Assembly: GCA_028289805.1 (NCBI GenBank)
Contig: JANQNI010000187.1
Coordinates: forward strand, 1-7,617
DNA from: Thermoplasmatota archaeon
GTDB taxonomy: Archaea > Thermoplasmatota > E2 > JACPAO01 > JAHFTW01
Length of the DNA stretch: 7,617 bases
Direction: 5' to 3'
The position numbers and the translations under genes are program-made. Positions 1 to 7,617 of this stretch are shown here, piece by piece. How positions within the stretch are numbered: position 1 is the first letter of the stretch; each line of letters starts with the position of its first letter. Under the pieces are notes generated by a model that did not search any database, was not told the DNA's origin, and saw only the letters and a list, made by a program, of their open reading frames with translations.

Positions 1-3000
1 ACAGTTCGGCTTGCTTGACGGTGTCGATGCCGAGGTCGGCTTCCATGTCGAGGTCGGCTTCGAGCATCTCGGCGGGGTAGCCGGTCTTCTCGGCGACGAG
101 GGCCGTGACCTTCTCCAGCACGACGCCGGCGTCGGCGGCGGGCGTGGGGGTCGCCGCGACGACGGGGGCGGGCTCCGGCGTGGCGGTGACTTGGACCTCC
201 ACCTTGGCCGGGGCGCCCTGGTCGACGATGCGCAGGGTGCGGTGGACGACCTCGGTCTCGGCGCCGGGCAGGCCGCTGACCTGGGAGAGCCACGCCTTGT
301 ACGTCGCCTCGCTGGCAACGCGCTCGTGCTCGCGGGCCACCAGTTCGGTCAGGGTCATGGCGACCTGGCTGCCGAAGCCGGCGGCGAGGCGCAGGGCGTA
401 GCGCACGTCGTAGGCGCCGCCCTTGGAGAGGTTCAGGTCCCCGAGTTCGGGGTCGGGGTCGCGGAAGTTGGCGATGGGGGGCACCTGCCCGCGTTGCAGC
501 GCCTTGAGGACGATGGCGTCCTCGACGCCGGCGCCCTGGGGGTGTCCGGTGAAGCCCTTGGTGTTGGCGACGACGACCTGGTTGGCCTGGCTGCCGAAGG
601 TCGCCCGAAGCGCGTGGATTTCGGCGGAGGCGGATCCGCCGCGGGCGGGCGTGTAGGTCTCGTGGCTCATGAACACGGCCTTGGCGGCGATGCCGGCGGC
701 GTCGACGCCGTAGCGGGCCTGCGCCTTCTCCAGGAGTCCGGTCATGCACTGGCTGATGTGCTCCACGTCGAGGCGGCTGCCGTGGAAGGCGCTGTTGGCG
801 ACGGTGGTGGCCAGCAGCTTGGCGATGGGCCGCATGCCGCGCGCCTCGGTCTCGGGGACGCTCTCGACGACGAGGCCGACGGCGCCCATGCCGACGATCA
901 TGCCGTGGCGGCGGGCGTCGAAGGGCAGGGCGGCCTCCTCGACGTTGGCCTTGGTGGTGGCGGCGCCGCTGGCGAGGAAGCCGCTGCCGATCCACTCGAA
1001 CATGGCGTCCGAGGTCACGTCGTCGGCGCCGACGACCAGCACGCGCTTGCAGCGGCCGGTGCGGATCCAGTCCTCGGCCACCGCGACGGCCTGGGTGGTG
1101 CTGGCGCAGGCGGCGTTGAGTTGGGTGTTGGGGCCGCGCGCGCCGATGAACTGGGCCAGTTGGGCGTGGCCGAGGCTGAGGACGTTGAAGAGGAACTTCC
1201 GGTTGAACGCGTAGCGGGCGGCGCCCTGCTCGGGCAGCACGTCCTGGAGACGCTCGAACTCGCCGTCGAAGCTGGCCTGGACCTGGGCCTTCAGCGTGGG
1301 GTCCTGCACGGCGTCGACGAGCTCCTGGTACAGGCGGTGCAGGTCGTCCAGGGCGGCCCCGGCGTACTTGTCGGCGAGGTACTGGCTCACGTCGCGCAGC
1401 AGGTTGTCCATGCCGGGGAAGGCGCTGGCGAAGACGATGCCCGTCTCGTCGCGCAGGGGCTCGGGGAGCTTCCACTCCTTGGGCAGGTGGCTGCCGGTGG
1501 TGGTCTGGAGGTACGGGCGCTGGAGGGGGATGCCGGCGTCGCGCAGCGCCTCCAGGCCGGCCGCGATGGCGTACTGGAAGGTGCGGTCGAGGGTGGCGGC
1601 GAAGTCGCCGTCGACGCCCCAGTCGGAGAGGTCGAAGCCGCCGCGGCGGCCGGCGAGCTGGATGACCTGGGCCACGTCGTCGATGGCCTGGAATGTGCCC
1701 TGGCCGTTGCCGGACTTGACGAGCCGCACGATGTTCTTGTCGGCGATCTTGGCGCGCTCGGTCTCGGGCAGGGCGTCGATGAGGTTCTCGCCGGCCAGGA
1801 TGCGGTCCCAGTCCCGCTCGTCGAAGAGGGGCTTGTGGGTGCCGGGGAGGCCGACGCTGATGCCGCTGAAGCCGACGTCGTCGAGGTGGATGCCGAACGC
1901 CTTGACCTTGGCCAGGAGGGCCTGCTCCTCGCCCGTCAGGGCGGGCGTGGCGGGGGCGACGGTCGTCGGGGGCGCGGCGGCGGTGGGGGTGCCGTCCATG
2001 CCGTCGAGGGTCCGGGCCAGGTCGCGCAGGGCAGCGGCGATGACGTCGATGCGGGGGTCGGCGGCGGGGGCCGGCGTCGCCGCGGGGGTCGGGGCGGTCG
2101 GCGCCGCGACGGTCCGGGTGAACGCCGCCGTCGGCTCGCGGAACTCGGCCGTGTAGACGGCGGGGTCGTTCAGGTCGGGCAGCTCGGGCGCGAAGCCCCA
2201 GGCGCCGAGGAAGGCGAACAGTTCGTTGATGTGCTGGATGCCGCCCTTCTTGGGGTGGTTGGCGGGAATGGCGACGGCGTCGCCGCGGTCGCCGAGGATG
2301 TCGAAGGCGAAGCCGGTGAGGGCCTTCTTGGGGCCGACCTCGATGAAGGTGCGCACGCCCTCGTCGTACATGCGCTGCATGATGCCGATCCACTCCACCG
2401 GGGAGGCAACCTGGACGGCGAGGTTGTCGCGGATGGCCTCGGGGTCGTCGCCGTAGGGTGCGGCGCCGACGTTGCTGAGGATGCGCGTCTTGGGGGCCTG
2501 CACGTCGAGGCGGGCCAGGACGTTGCGCAGCGGCTTGCTGGCGGGCGCCACGATGTCGCTGTGGAAGGCGGCGCTGACGGGCAGGTAGATGCACTGGAGG
2601 CCCTGCGCCGTCAGCTTCTCGACCGCCTGGTCCAAGCCGGCGCTGCTGCCGGCGATGACGGTCTGGCTGGGGCAGTTCTTGTTGGCGCAGATGACGTACT
2701 CGTCCACGTCCTCGATGGCGGCGGAGACGGTCTCCCAGTCGGCGGGGATGCTGGCCATCTTCCCGAGGTCGGGGAGGTCCACGTTGGCCATCTCGCGGCC
2801 GCGGGCGGCGACGGCGTGCAGGGCGTCGGCGAAGGACAGCACGCCGGCGGCGACCAGGGCGCCGTACTCGCCGAGGCTGTGGCCGGCGACCACGTCGGGC
2901 TGGACGCCCCACTGCTTCAGCAGGCGCAGGAGCGCCACGTCCATGGCGAGCACGGCGGGCTGGGTGAACTCGGTGAGCTTCAGCTTCTCGTTGCTGGCCT

Positions 3001-5083
3001 TCTGGTTCTCCGGCGTGTTGGGGGTGGGCCAGAGGATGTCGGTGAGCTTGACGCCGTCCAGCTCGTCCTTGAGGACGGCGTCGGCCTCCTCGAAGGTGTG
3101 CTTGACGACGGCGTACTTCTGGGCCAGGTCGCGGCCCATGTTGACGTACTGGGTGCCCTGGCCTGGGAACAGGAAGGCGACCTTGCCCTTCGGCTTGCCC
3201 TGGTTGAGGAAGACGCCCTGGTTGAAGGCGAGCTTGGCCACGGCGGGCTGGGTGGCGGCCTTGGCGGCGAGTTCGAGCTTCTTGGGAATCTCGGACGGGT
3301 CGGCGGGGGCGATGCCGACGCGGCGCTCGGCGGCAACGCCGGCCTCGGTCAGGCCGTAGTAGGCGTCGCGGAAGCGGGGGCCCTCGCCGGTCTCGTGGAA
3401 CGTGACCGGGGGCAGGCCCATCACGCTGCCGGGCAGGGCGTCGCCGTCGAGCACGAGGGGCGTCTGCTCCAGCACGGCGGCCGACTCCATGTGGGCGCGG
3501 AAGGCGGCCTCGTCGAAGACCGTCTGCGTGCCCGCACTCGGCGCGGCCGTCGCGGGGGTGGGTGCGGGGATGGGCGTGGGGGCCGGCGGGGCGGCCTCGG
3601 GTGCGGCGTGCGTCGCCTCGGCGACGGCGAGGGCGCCGGGGACGTACTGCTCCAGGACGACGTGGAAGTTGGTGCCGCCGAAGCCGAAGCTGCTCACGGC
3701 GGCGCGGCGGGGGTGTCCCTCGGGTTGGGGCCACGCGGTGCGCTGGGTGGCGACCTGGAAGGGGCTGGTCTCCCACTCGATGGCGGGGTTGAGGGTGTGG
3801 ACGTTGATGCTGGGCGGGATGGTGCCGCGCTCGACGGCCAGGACGGCCTTGAGCATCCCGGCGGCGCCGGCGGCGGCCTTCAGGTGGCCGATGTTGCTCT
3901 TGACGGAGCCGACCTTGATGCTGCCGGCGGCGGGCCGGGCGTCGGGGTCGACCTGCTCGAACGCCTCCCGCACGGAGGTCAGCTCCACGGGGTCGCCCAC
4001 GGGCGTGCTCGTGCCGTGTGCCTCGAGGTAGCCGACGGTGTAGGGGTCCATCTCGGCGTCCTCGTAGGCGCGGCGCACGGCCTTGACCTGGCCGGCGGGG
4101 TTGGGGGCGGTGATGCCCTTGCCCTTGCCGTCGCTGCTGCCGCCCACGCCGCGGATGACGGCGTGGATGCGGTCGCCGTCGCGTTCGGCGTCGGCGAGGC
4201 GCTTGAGGACGAACATGGCGCAGCCCTCCCCCATGACGAAGCCGTTGGCGTCGGCGTCGAAGGGGCGGCTGCCGTCCGGGCTCAGGGCGCCGATGGCGCT
4301 GAACTGGATGTACGGCGTGATGTCCATGGAGCGGTCGGTGCCGCCCCACAGCACGAGGTCGCTCTCGCCGCCTTGCAGGCTGTCCACGGCGGCGTCGAGC
4401 GCGGCCAGGCTGGACGCGCACGCGGCGTCGGTGGTGAAGTTCTTGCCGCCCAGGTCGAAGACGTTGGCGATGCGGCCGGCGACCACGTTGGAGAGGTGGC
4501 CGGGCATGGTGTCCTCCGTCACGGGCACCGTGCTGGCCTTGTAGCGCTCCTCCGCCCGCTCCAGGAGGGCCGCCCGCTCGGCCTCCGGGAGCTTCTGGAA
4601 CGCGGGGTCCTGCTCAATGGCCGCTCGGGCCTCGGGCCAGAACAGGCGCTTGGTGGCGACCTTGTTGGACTCGCCGCCCATGGCGTTGCCGATGATGACG
4701 GCGGTGCGGTCGCGGTCGAAGTCCCGCCCCGCGTCGCCCCGGACGCCCGTGCTCAGGCCCGCGTCCAGCAGCGCCTGCCGGGCTGCGCTGAGGGCCCAGC
4801 GCTGGCTCGGGTCCACCTGCTCCTGCACCTTCGGGGGCATCCGGTACTCCAGGCCCTGGAAGTTGTCGTCGGCGACGAAGGCGCCGATCTTGGCGTAGGT
4901 CCGGTCGGCGGCCTTCTCGGCGTCGTAGTAGAGGGCGGGGTCCCAGCGGTCGGGGGGGACCTCGCGGATGCTGTCGCGGCCGGATTCCAGGTTGTTCCAG
5001 AAGGTCTCCACGTCGGGGGCGTCGGGCAGGACGCAGCCGAGGCCGACGATGGCGATGGGGTGCTTGGTGACGGTGTCGGGCAT
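1..5083 (-). CDS. Multidomain polyketide/PUFA-like synthase, KS-AT-KS-ACP, partial (C-terminal part beyond left edge)
   Basis: This is an iterative type I synthase that builds an acyl or polyketide chain on a carrier protein. The ATG at 5083 is preceded by GGAG, and 1694 codons stay open to base 2. KS1 (about 8-485) has Cys222 in TTDAACASSL, His356 in EAHGTST, and Lys395/His400 in KSNIGH. It also has a roughly 50-residue insertion (140-190) before NVVAGRIAN, in the style of Pfa synthases. AT (about 634-970) has PGQGTQY at 640, Ser736 in GHSLGEY, and His841 in SAAFHS, which suggests malonyl-CoA. KS2 (about 1068-1580) has Cys1326 in LNAACAST, His1474 in SHETYTP, and Lys1509/His1514 in KGFTGH. 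An ACP begins near 1655, with Thr1688 in GIDTVKQ. Pro/Ala-rich linkers lie near 490-516, 992-1054 and 1630-1653. All ten checked motifs share one frame, so no frameshift is seen. Ketoreductase, dehydratase or further ACPs are expected beyond the edge but not visible. The product is unknown. Confidence 0.95.
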   Translation of the reverse strand, partial: MPDTVTKHPIAIVGLGCVLPDAPDVETFWNNLESGRDSIREVPPDRWDPALYYDAEKAADRTYAKIGAFVADDNFQGLEYRMPPKVQEQVDPSQRWALSAARQALLDAGLSTGVRGDAGRDFDRDRTAVIIGNAMGGESNKVATKRLFWPEARAAIEQDPAFQKLPEAERAALLERAEERYKASTVPVTEDTMPGHLSNVVAGRIANVFDLGGKNFTTDAACASSLAALDAAVDSLQGGESDLVLWGGTDRSMDITPYIQFSAIGALSPDGSRPFDADANGFVMGEGCAMFVLKRLADAERDGDRIHAVIRGVGGSSDGKGKGITAPNPAGQVKAVRRAYEDAEMDPYTVGYLEAHGTSTPVGDPVELTSVREAFEQVDPDARPAAGSIKVGSVKSNIGHLKAAAGAAGMLKAVLAVERGTIPPSINVHTLNPAIEWETSPFQVATQRTAWPQPEGHPRRAAVSSFGFGGTNFHVVLEQYVPGALAVAEATHAAPEAAPPAPTPIPAPTPATAAPSAGTQTVFDEAAFRAHMESAAVLEQTPLVLDGDALPGSVMGLPPVTFHETGEGPRFRDAYYGLTEAGVAAERRVGIAPADPSEIPKKLELAAKAATQPAVAKLAFNQGVFLNQGKPKGKVAFLFPGQGTQYVNMGRDLAQKYAVVKHTFEEADAVLKDELDGVKLTDILWPTPNTPENQKASNEKLKLTEFTQPAVLAMDVALLRLLKQWGVQPDVVAGHSLGEYGALVAAGVLSFADALHAVAARGREMANVDLPDLGKMASIPADWETVSAAIEDVDEYVICANKNCPSQTVIAGSSAGLDQAVEKLTAQGLQCIYLPVSAAFHSDIVAPASKPLRNVLARLDVQAPKTRILSNVGAAPYGDDPEAIRDNLAVQVASPVEWIGIMQRMYDEGVRTFIEVGPKKALTGFAFDILGDRGDAVAIPANHPKKGGIQHINELFAFLGAWGFAPELPDLNDPAVYTAEFREPTAAFTRTVAAPTAPTPAATPAPAADPRIDVIAAALRDLARTLDGMDGTPTAAAPPTTVAPATPALTGEEQALLAKVKAFGIHLDDVGFSGISVGLPGTHKPLFDERDWDRILAGENLIDALPETERAKIADKNIVRLVKSGNGQGTFQAIDDVAQVIQLAGRRGGFDLSDWGVDGDFAATLDRTFQYAIAAGLEALRDAGIPLQRPYLQTTTGSHLPKEWKLPEPLRDETGIVFASAFPGMDNLLRDVSQYLADKYAGAALDDLHRLYQELVDAVQDPTLKAQVQASFDGEFERLQDVLPEQGAARYAFNRKFLFNVLSLGHAQLAQFIGARGPNTQLNAACASTTQAVAVAEDWIRTGRCKRVLVVGADDVTSDAMFEWIGSGFLASGAATTKANVEEAALPFDARRHGMIVGMGAVGLVVESVPETEARGMRPIAKLLATTVANSAFHGSRLDVEHISQCMTGLLEKAQARYGVDAAGIAAKAVFMSHETYTPARGGSASAEIHALRATFGSQANQVVVANTKGFTGHPQGAGVEDAIVLKALQRGQVPPIANFRDPDPELGDLNLSKGGAYDVRYALRLAAGFGSQVAMTLTELVAREHERVASEATYKAWLSQVSGLPGAETEVVHRTLRIVDQGAPAKVEVQVTATPEPAPVVAATPTPAADAGVVLEKVTALVAEKTGYPAEMLEADLDMEADLGIDTVKQAEL

Positions 5084-5091
5084 GGTGGGGG

Positions 5092-5095
5092 CTCC
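5092..5095 (-). promoter_or_regulatory. Shine-Dalgarno for the synthase start
   Basis: On the minus strand, GGAG lies eight bases before the ATG at 5083 (plus strand ctcc at 5092-5095). This spacing supports the chosen start. The first domain motif, the IAIVGLGC strand of KS1, begins only about ten residues later, so there is no room for a later start. The 65-base gap to the carboxylase stop shows no hairpin with a T-run, so the two genes are probably cotranscribed. Confidence 0.6.
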
Positions 5096-5148
5096 GTGCG
5101 GGTTCGGAGGGGAAGGGGACGAGGACGGCACGGGGCCGGTGAATCGGT

Positions 5149-6768
<1,620 letters not shown>

Positions 6769-6788
6769 GGCTCGTCGGGCTCGGGAAG

Positions 6789-6798
6789 CTATATCAGA
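6789..6798 (-). promoter_or_regulatory. TATA-like element upstream of the carboxylase-synthase unit
   Basis: CTGATATAGC on the minus strand is the most AT-rich decamer in this otherwise GC-rich gap. Its centre is about 25 bases upstream of the carboxylase ATG at 6768. That is the distance expected between an archaeal TATA box and the start of a leaderless transcript. There is no convincing Shine-Dalgarno before that ATG (only GAG-like triplets). In a bacterium the same bases could be a -10 element, but I see no good -35 partner. The assignment is by position and composition only. Confidence 0.35.
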
Positions 6799-6805
6799 CT
6801 TCGCG

Positions 6806-6845
6806 TCGGGTTTTGCGGCGATCGGGGAGAATTCGGGTTTCTCGG
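6806..6845. repeat. Imperfect direct repeat pair in the carboxylase upstream region
   Basis: TCGGGTTTTGCGG (6806-6818) and TCGGGTTTCTCGG (6833-6845) match at 11 of 13 bases and are offset by 27 bases. They lie just upstream of the TATA-like element as read toward the carboxylase. This could be a pair of regulator binding sites, although two short copies in GC-rich DNA may also arise by chance. Confidence 0.3.
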
Positions 6846-6921
6846 TTCGTCAATCGACGGTGCAAGCACTGACCGGTCGCGGGGACTCGAACATATCAAC
6901 CATCGGATGCGGGGGTGCGTC

Positions 6922-6931
6922 GAGCGCGCTC
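6922..6931. repeat. 10-base palindrome just after the scaffold gene
   Basis: GAGCGCGCTC is a perfect palindrome lying two bases past the TAG stop (6934-6936) of the Fe-S scaffold gene. It could fold into a three-base-pair stem with a CGCG loop. It has no following T-run, so it is not a convincing intrinsic terminator. The rest of the 165-base gap (6769-6933) holds the TATA-like element, the direct repeat, and another 8-base palindrome, GACCGGTC, at 6871-6878. Confidence 0.3.
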
Positions 6932-6933
6932 CG

Positions 6934-7293
6934 CTACCCGGACAGGGCGCTTCGCCCCGCCTCCCACGCCAGCGTCGCGCACCGCCTGCGCGCCTCCCCG
7001 AGCGGTGCGTCCACCAACCGCAGCACGTCCGCCTCCGCCATGCCCACCACGTCCGCGACGGGCCGCCCCCGCCAGGCGTCGGTGAGCAGGCTCGCCGCCG
7101 CCACCGACACCGCACAGCCGACGCCCTCCCAGGAGGCGTCCACCACCACGCCGTCCTCGACGCGCAGGTGGAGGGTGACCTCGTCGCCGCACAGGGGGTT
7201 GGTGGCGGTGTGCTCGTGGGTGGTCCCCGGCAGGGGTCCCCGGTTGTGGGGGTCCTTGTAGTGCTCCAGGACGTGGGCGGGGTAGGCGACCAT
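6934..7293 (-). CDS. SufU/IscU-type iron-sulfur cluster assembly scaffold protein
   Basis: This 119-residue cytosolic protein belongs to the IscU/SufU/NifU-N fold, which receives sulfur from a cysteine desulfurase during Fe-S cluster building. The three family cysteines are present: Cys35 in NPLCGD (with Asp37), Cys60 in GVGCAVS, and Cys105 in RRRCATLAW. The N-terminal motif VLEHYKDPHNRG (8-19) is also typical. The RRxCATLAW ending is SufU-like, and the LPPVK chaperone-binding motif of IscU is absent. The protein is short for SufU (about 145 residues in Bacillus) and seems to lack its insertion. I chose ATG at 7293 because the family starts only a few residues before the HY motif. A TTG at 7305 would add four residues and has AAGGA four bases upstream. 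It stands alone, with no desulfurase or SufBCD genes beside it. No functional link to the downstream lipid genes is evident. Confidence 0.9.
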   Translation of the reverse strand: MVAYPAHVLEHYKDPHNRGPLPGTTHEHTATNPLCGDEVTLHLRVEDGVVVDASWEGVGCAVSVAAASLLTDAWRGRPVADVVGMAEADVLRLVDAPLGEARRRCATLAWEAGRSALSG

Positions 7294-7313
7294 GCCTGGG
7301 GACAAGTGGTCCT

Positions 7314-7333
7314 TGCGGCGTATAGGTGCGGCG
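7314..7333. promoter_or_regulatory. Candidate promoter/operator between divergent genes: TATAGG flanked by TGCGGCG repeats
   Basis: TGCGGCG occurs at 7314-7320 and again at 7327-7333, bracketing TATAGG (7321-7326). It lies in the 95-base gap between the divergent scaffold gene and the repeat protein gene. On the minus strand the CTATA core is about 30 bases before the scaffold ATG at 7293, so it may be that gene's TATA-like or -10 element. No comparable AT-rich element was seen closer to the plus-strand start at 7389. The functional role is inferred from position alone. Confidence 0.3.
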
Positions 7334-7388
7334 CTTCGGGCCCCGCGCCGCGCGTGCGCCGCGACGCCGACCCGCTTGTGCGCCCCTT

Positions 7389-7617
7389 ATGCCCGCCGCG
7401 GCCCCATACGGACGCGTGCAGTCCTGGCTGGCCCCCGTCGCCGTCGTCCTGGTGAGCCTCGGTGCCGGCCTCGTCCTGGACCACGACGGCGACGGTGCCG
7501 ACGCCTGGAGCGAACTGGCCGCCGGCACGTCCCTCGTCCGCGGCGACTCCGACGGCGACGGACTGCCCGACGGCCACGAACTCGCCGTGGGCCTGCCGCC
7601 GACCCGGTTCGACGCGG
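7389..7617 (+). CDS. Membrane-anchored or secreted protein with DxDGDG calcium-binding repeats, partial (runs off right edge)
   Basis: This gene opens with ATG at 7389 and stays open for 76 codons to the window edge. Residues 1-12 carry Arg9, followed by one hydrophobic segment (about 13-30: Trp-Leu-Ala-Pro then Val/Leu-rich). This looks like an uncleaved signal anchor or signal peptide. Immediately after it come two aspartate-rich motifs 22 residues apart: DHDGDGADAWSE (31-42) and DSDGDGLPDGHE (53-64). This matches the thrombospondin type 3/EF-hand-like calcium-binding repeat found in many extracellular bacterial and archaeal proteins. The Asp run that begins right at the end of the hydrophobic stretch places the repeats outside the cell. 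No in-frame alternative start was found in the five codons before the ATG, and there is no clear Shine-Dalgarno. It is transcribed divergently from the scaffold gene. The full length and any downstream domains are not visible, and the specific role is unknown. Confidence 0.75.
   Translation, partial: MPAAAPYGRVQSWLAPVAVVLVSLGAGLVLDHDGDGADAWSELAAGTSLVRGDSDGDGLPDGHELAVGLPPTRFDA

Noticed and set aside
1068..1880. KS2 as a chain-length factor or a KSQ-type decarboxylase
   Set aside because: The nucleophile is Cys1326, not Gln, and both His and the Lys are present, so an inactive or decarboxylase-only role is not supported by the sequence.
6879..6895. tRNA T-loop-like string (GTTCGAGTCCCCGCG on the minus strand)
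   Set aside because: The five bases before TTCGAGT (atatg) do not pair with those after it (ccccg). No acceptor stem, anticodon arm or D-arm could be found around it.
6922..6931. Intrinsic terminator for the scaffold gene
   Set aside because: GAGCGCGCTC is palindromic but gives only a three-pair stem with a CGCG loop and has no T-run after it.
7303..7305. TTG start for the scaffold gene
   Set aside because: It would have AAGGA only four bases upstream and adds four residues not typical of the family. The ATG at 7293 gives the usual N-terminus, though the TTG remains possible.
6789..7577. A 262-codon minus-strand frame overlapping the scaffold gene and the divergent gap
   Set aside because: It is out of frame with the clear SufU-like motifs and covers the promoter region and the start of the plus-strand repeat protein. 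The product is Arg/Pro/Ser-rich without family features.

Overview
The window is strongly GC-rich and densely coding. It carries three genes on the minus strand and the start of a fourth on the plus strand. Reading down the minus strand, the order is a SufU/IscU-type Fe-S scaffold (7293-6934), an acyl-CoA carboxylase beta (carboxyltransferase) subunit (6768-5149), and the first 1694 residues of a very large multidomain polyketide/fatty-acid synthase (5083 to beyond base 1). A membrane-anchored protein with aspartate-rich calcium-binding repeats starts divergently at 7389 and runs off the right edge.

The synthase dominates the window. Its domain order is KS1 - Pro/Ala linker - AT - Pro/Ala linker - KS2 - Pro/Ala linker - start of an ACP, where the left edge cuts it. 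KS1 has the sequence style of polyunsaturated-fatty-acid (Pfa) synthases. KS2 is much more divergent but keeps Cys, two His and the Lys of a working condensing enzyme. The visible ACP has Thr where the phosphopantetheine-bearing Ser normally sits. The carboxylase ends only 65 bases before the synthase start on the same strand. The simplest reading is one transcription unit in which the carboxylase makes the malonyl-type extender that the synthase AT loads. The carboxylase has Ile at the position that is Asp in propionyl-specific enzymes, which fits acetyl-CoA to malonyl-CoA. The biotin carboxylase and biotin-carrier partners are not in the window, nor are the reductive domains expected downstream of the ACP.

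The host cannot be named from sequence alone. High GC, a Pfa-like synthase and Asp-rich DxDGDG repeats occur in several bacterial phyla and in some archaea. A TATATC/GATATA element centred about 25 bases before the carboxylase ATG, with no good Shine-Dalgarno, would fit a leaderless archaeal transcript. The synthase start, in contrast, has a GGAG eight bases upstream. I treat an archaeal or deep-branching bacterial host as open.

The noncoding stretches are short: 65 bases between carboxylase and synthase, 165 bases between scaffold and carboxylase (TATA-like element, an imperfect direct repeat, small palindromes), and 95 bases in the divergent promoter region. No tRNA, rRNA, CRISPR array, insertion sequence or attachment site was seen.
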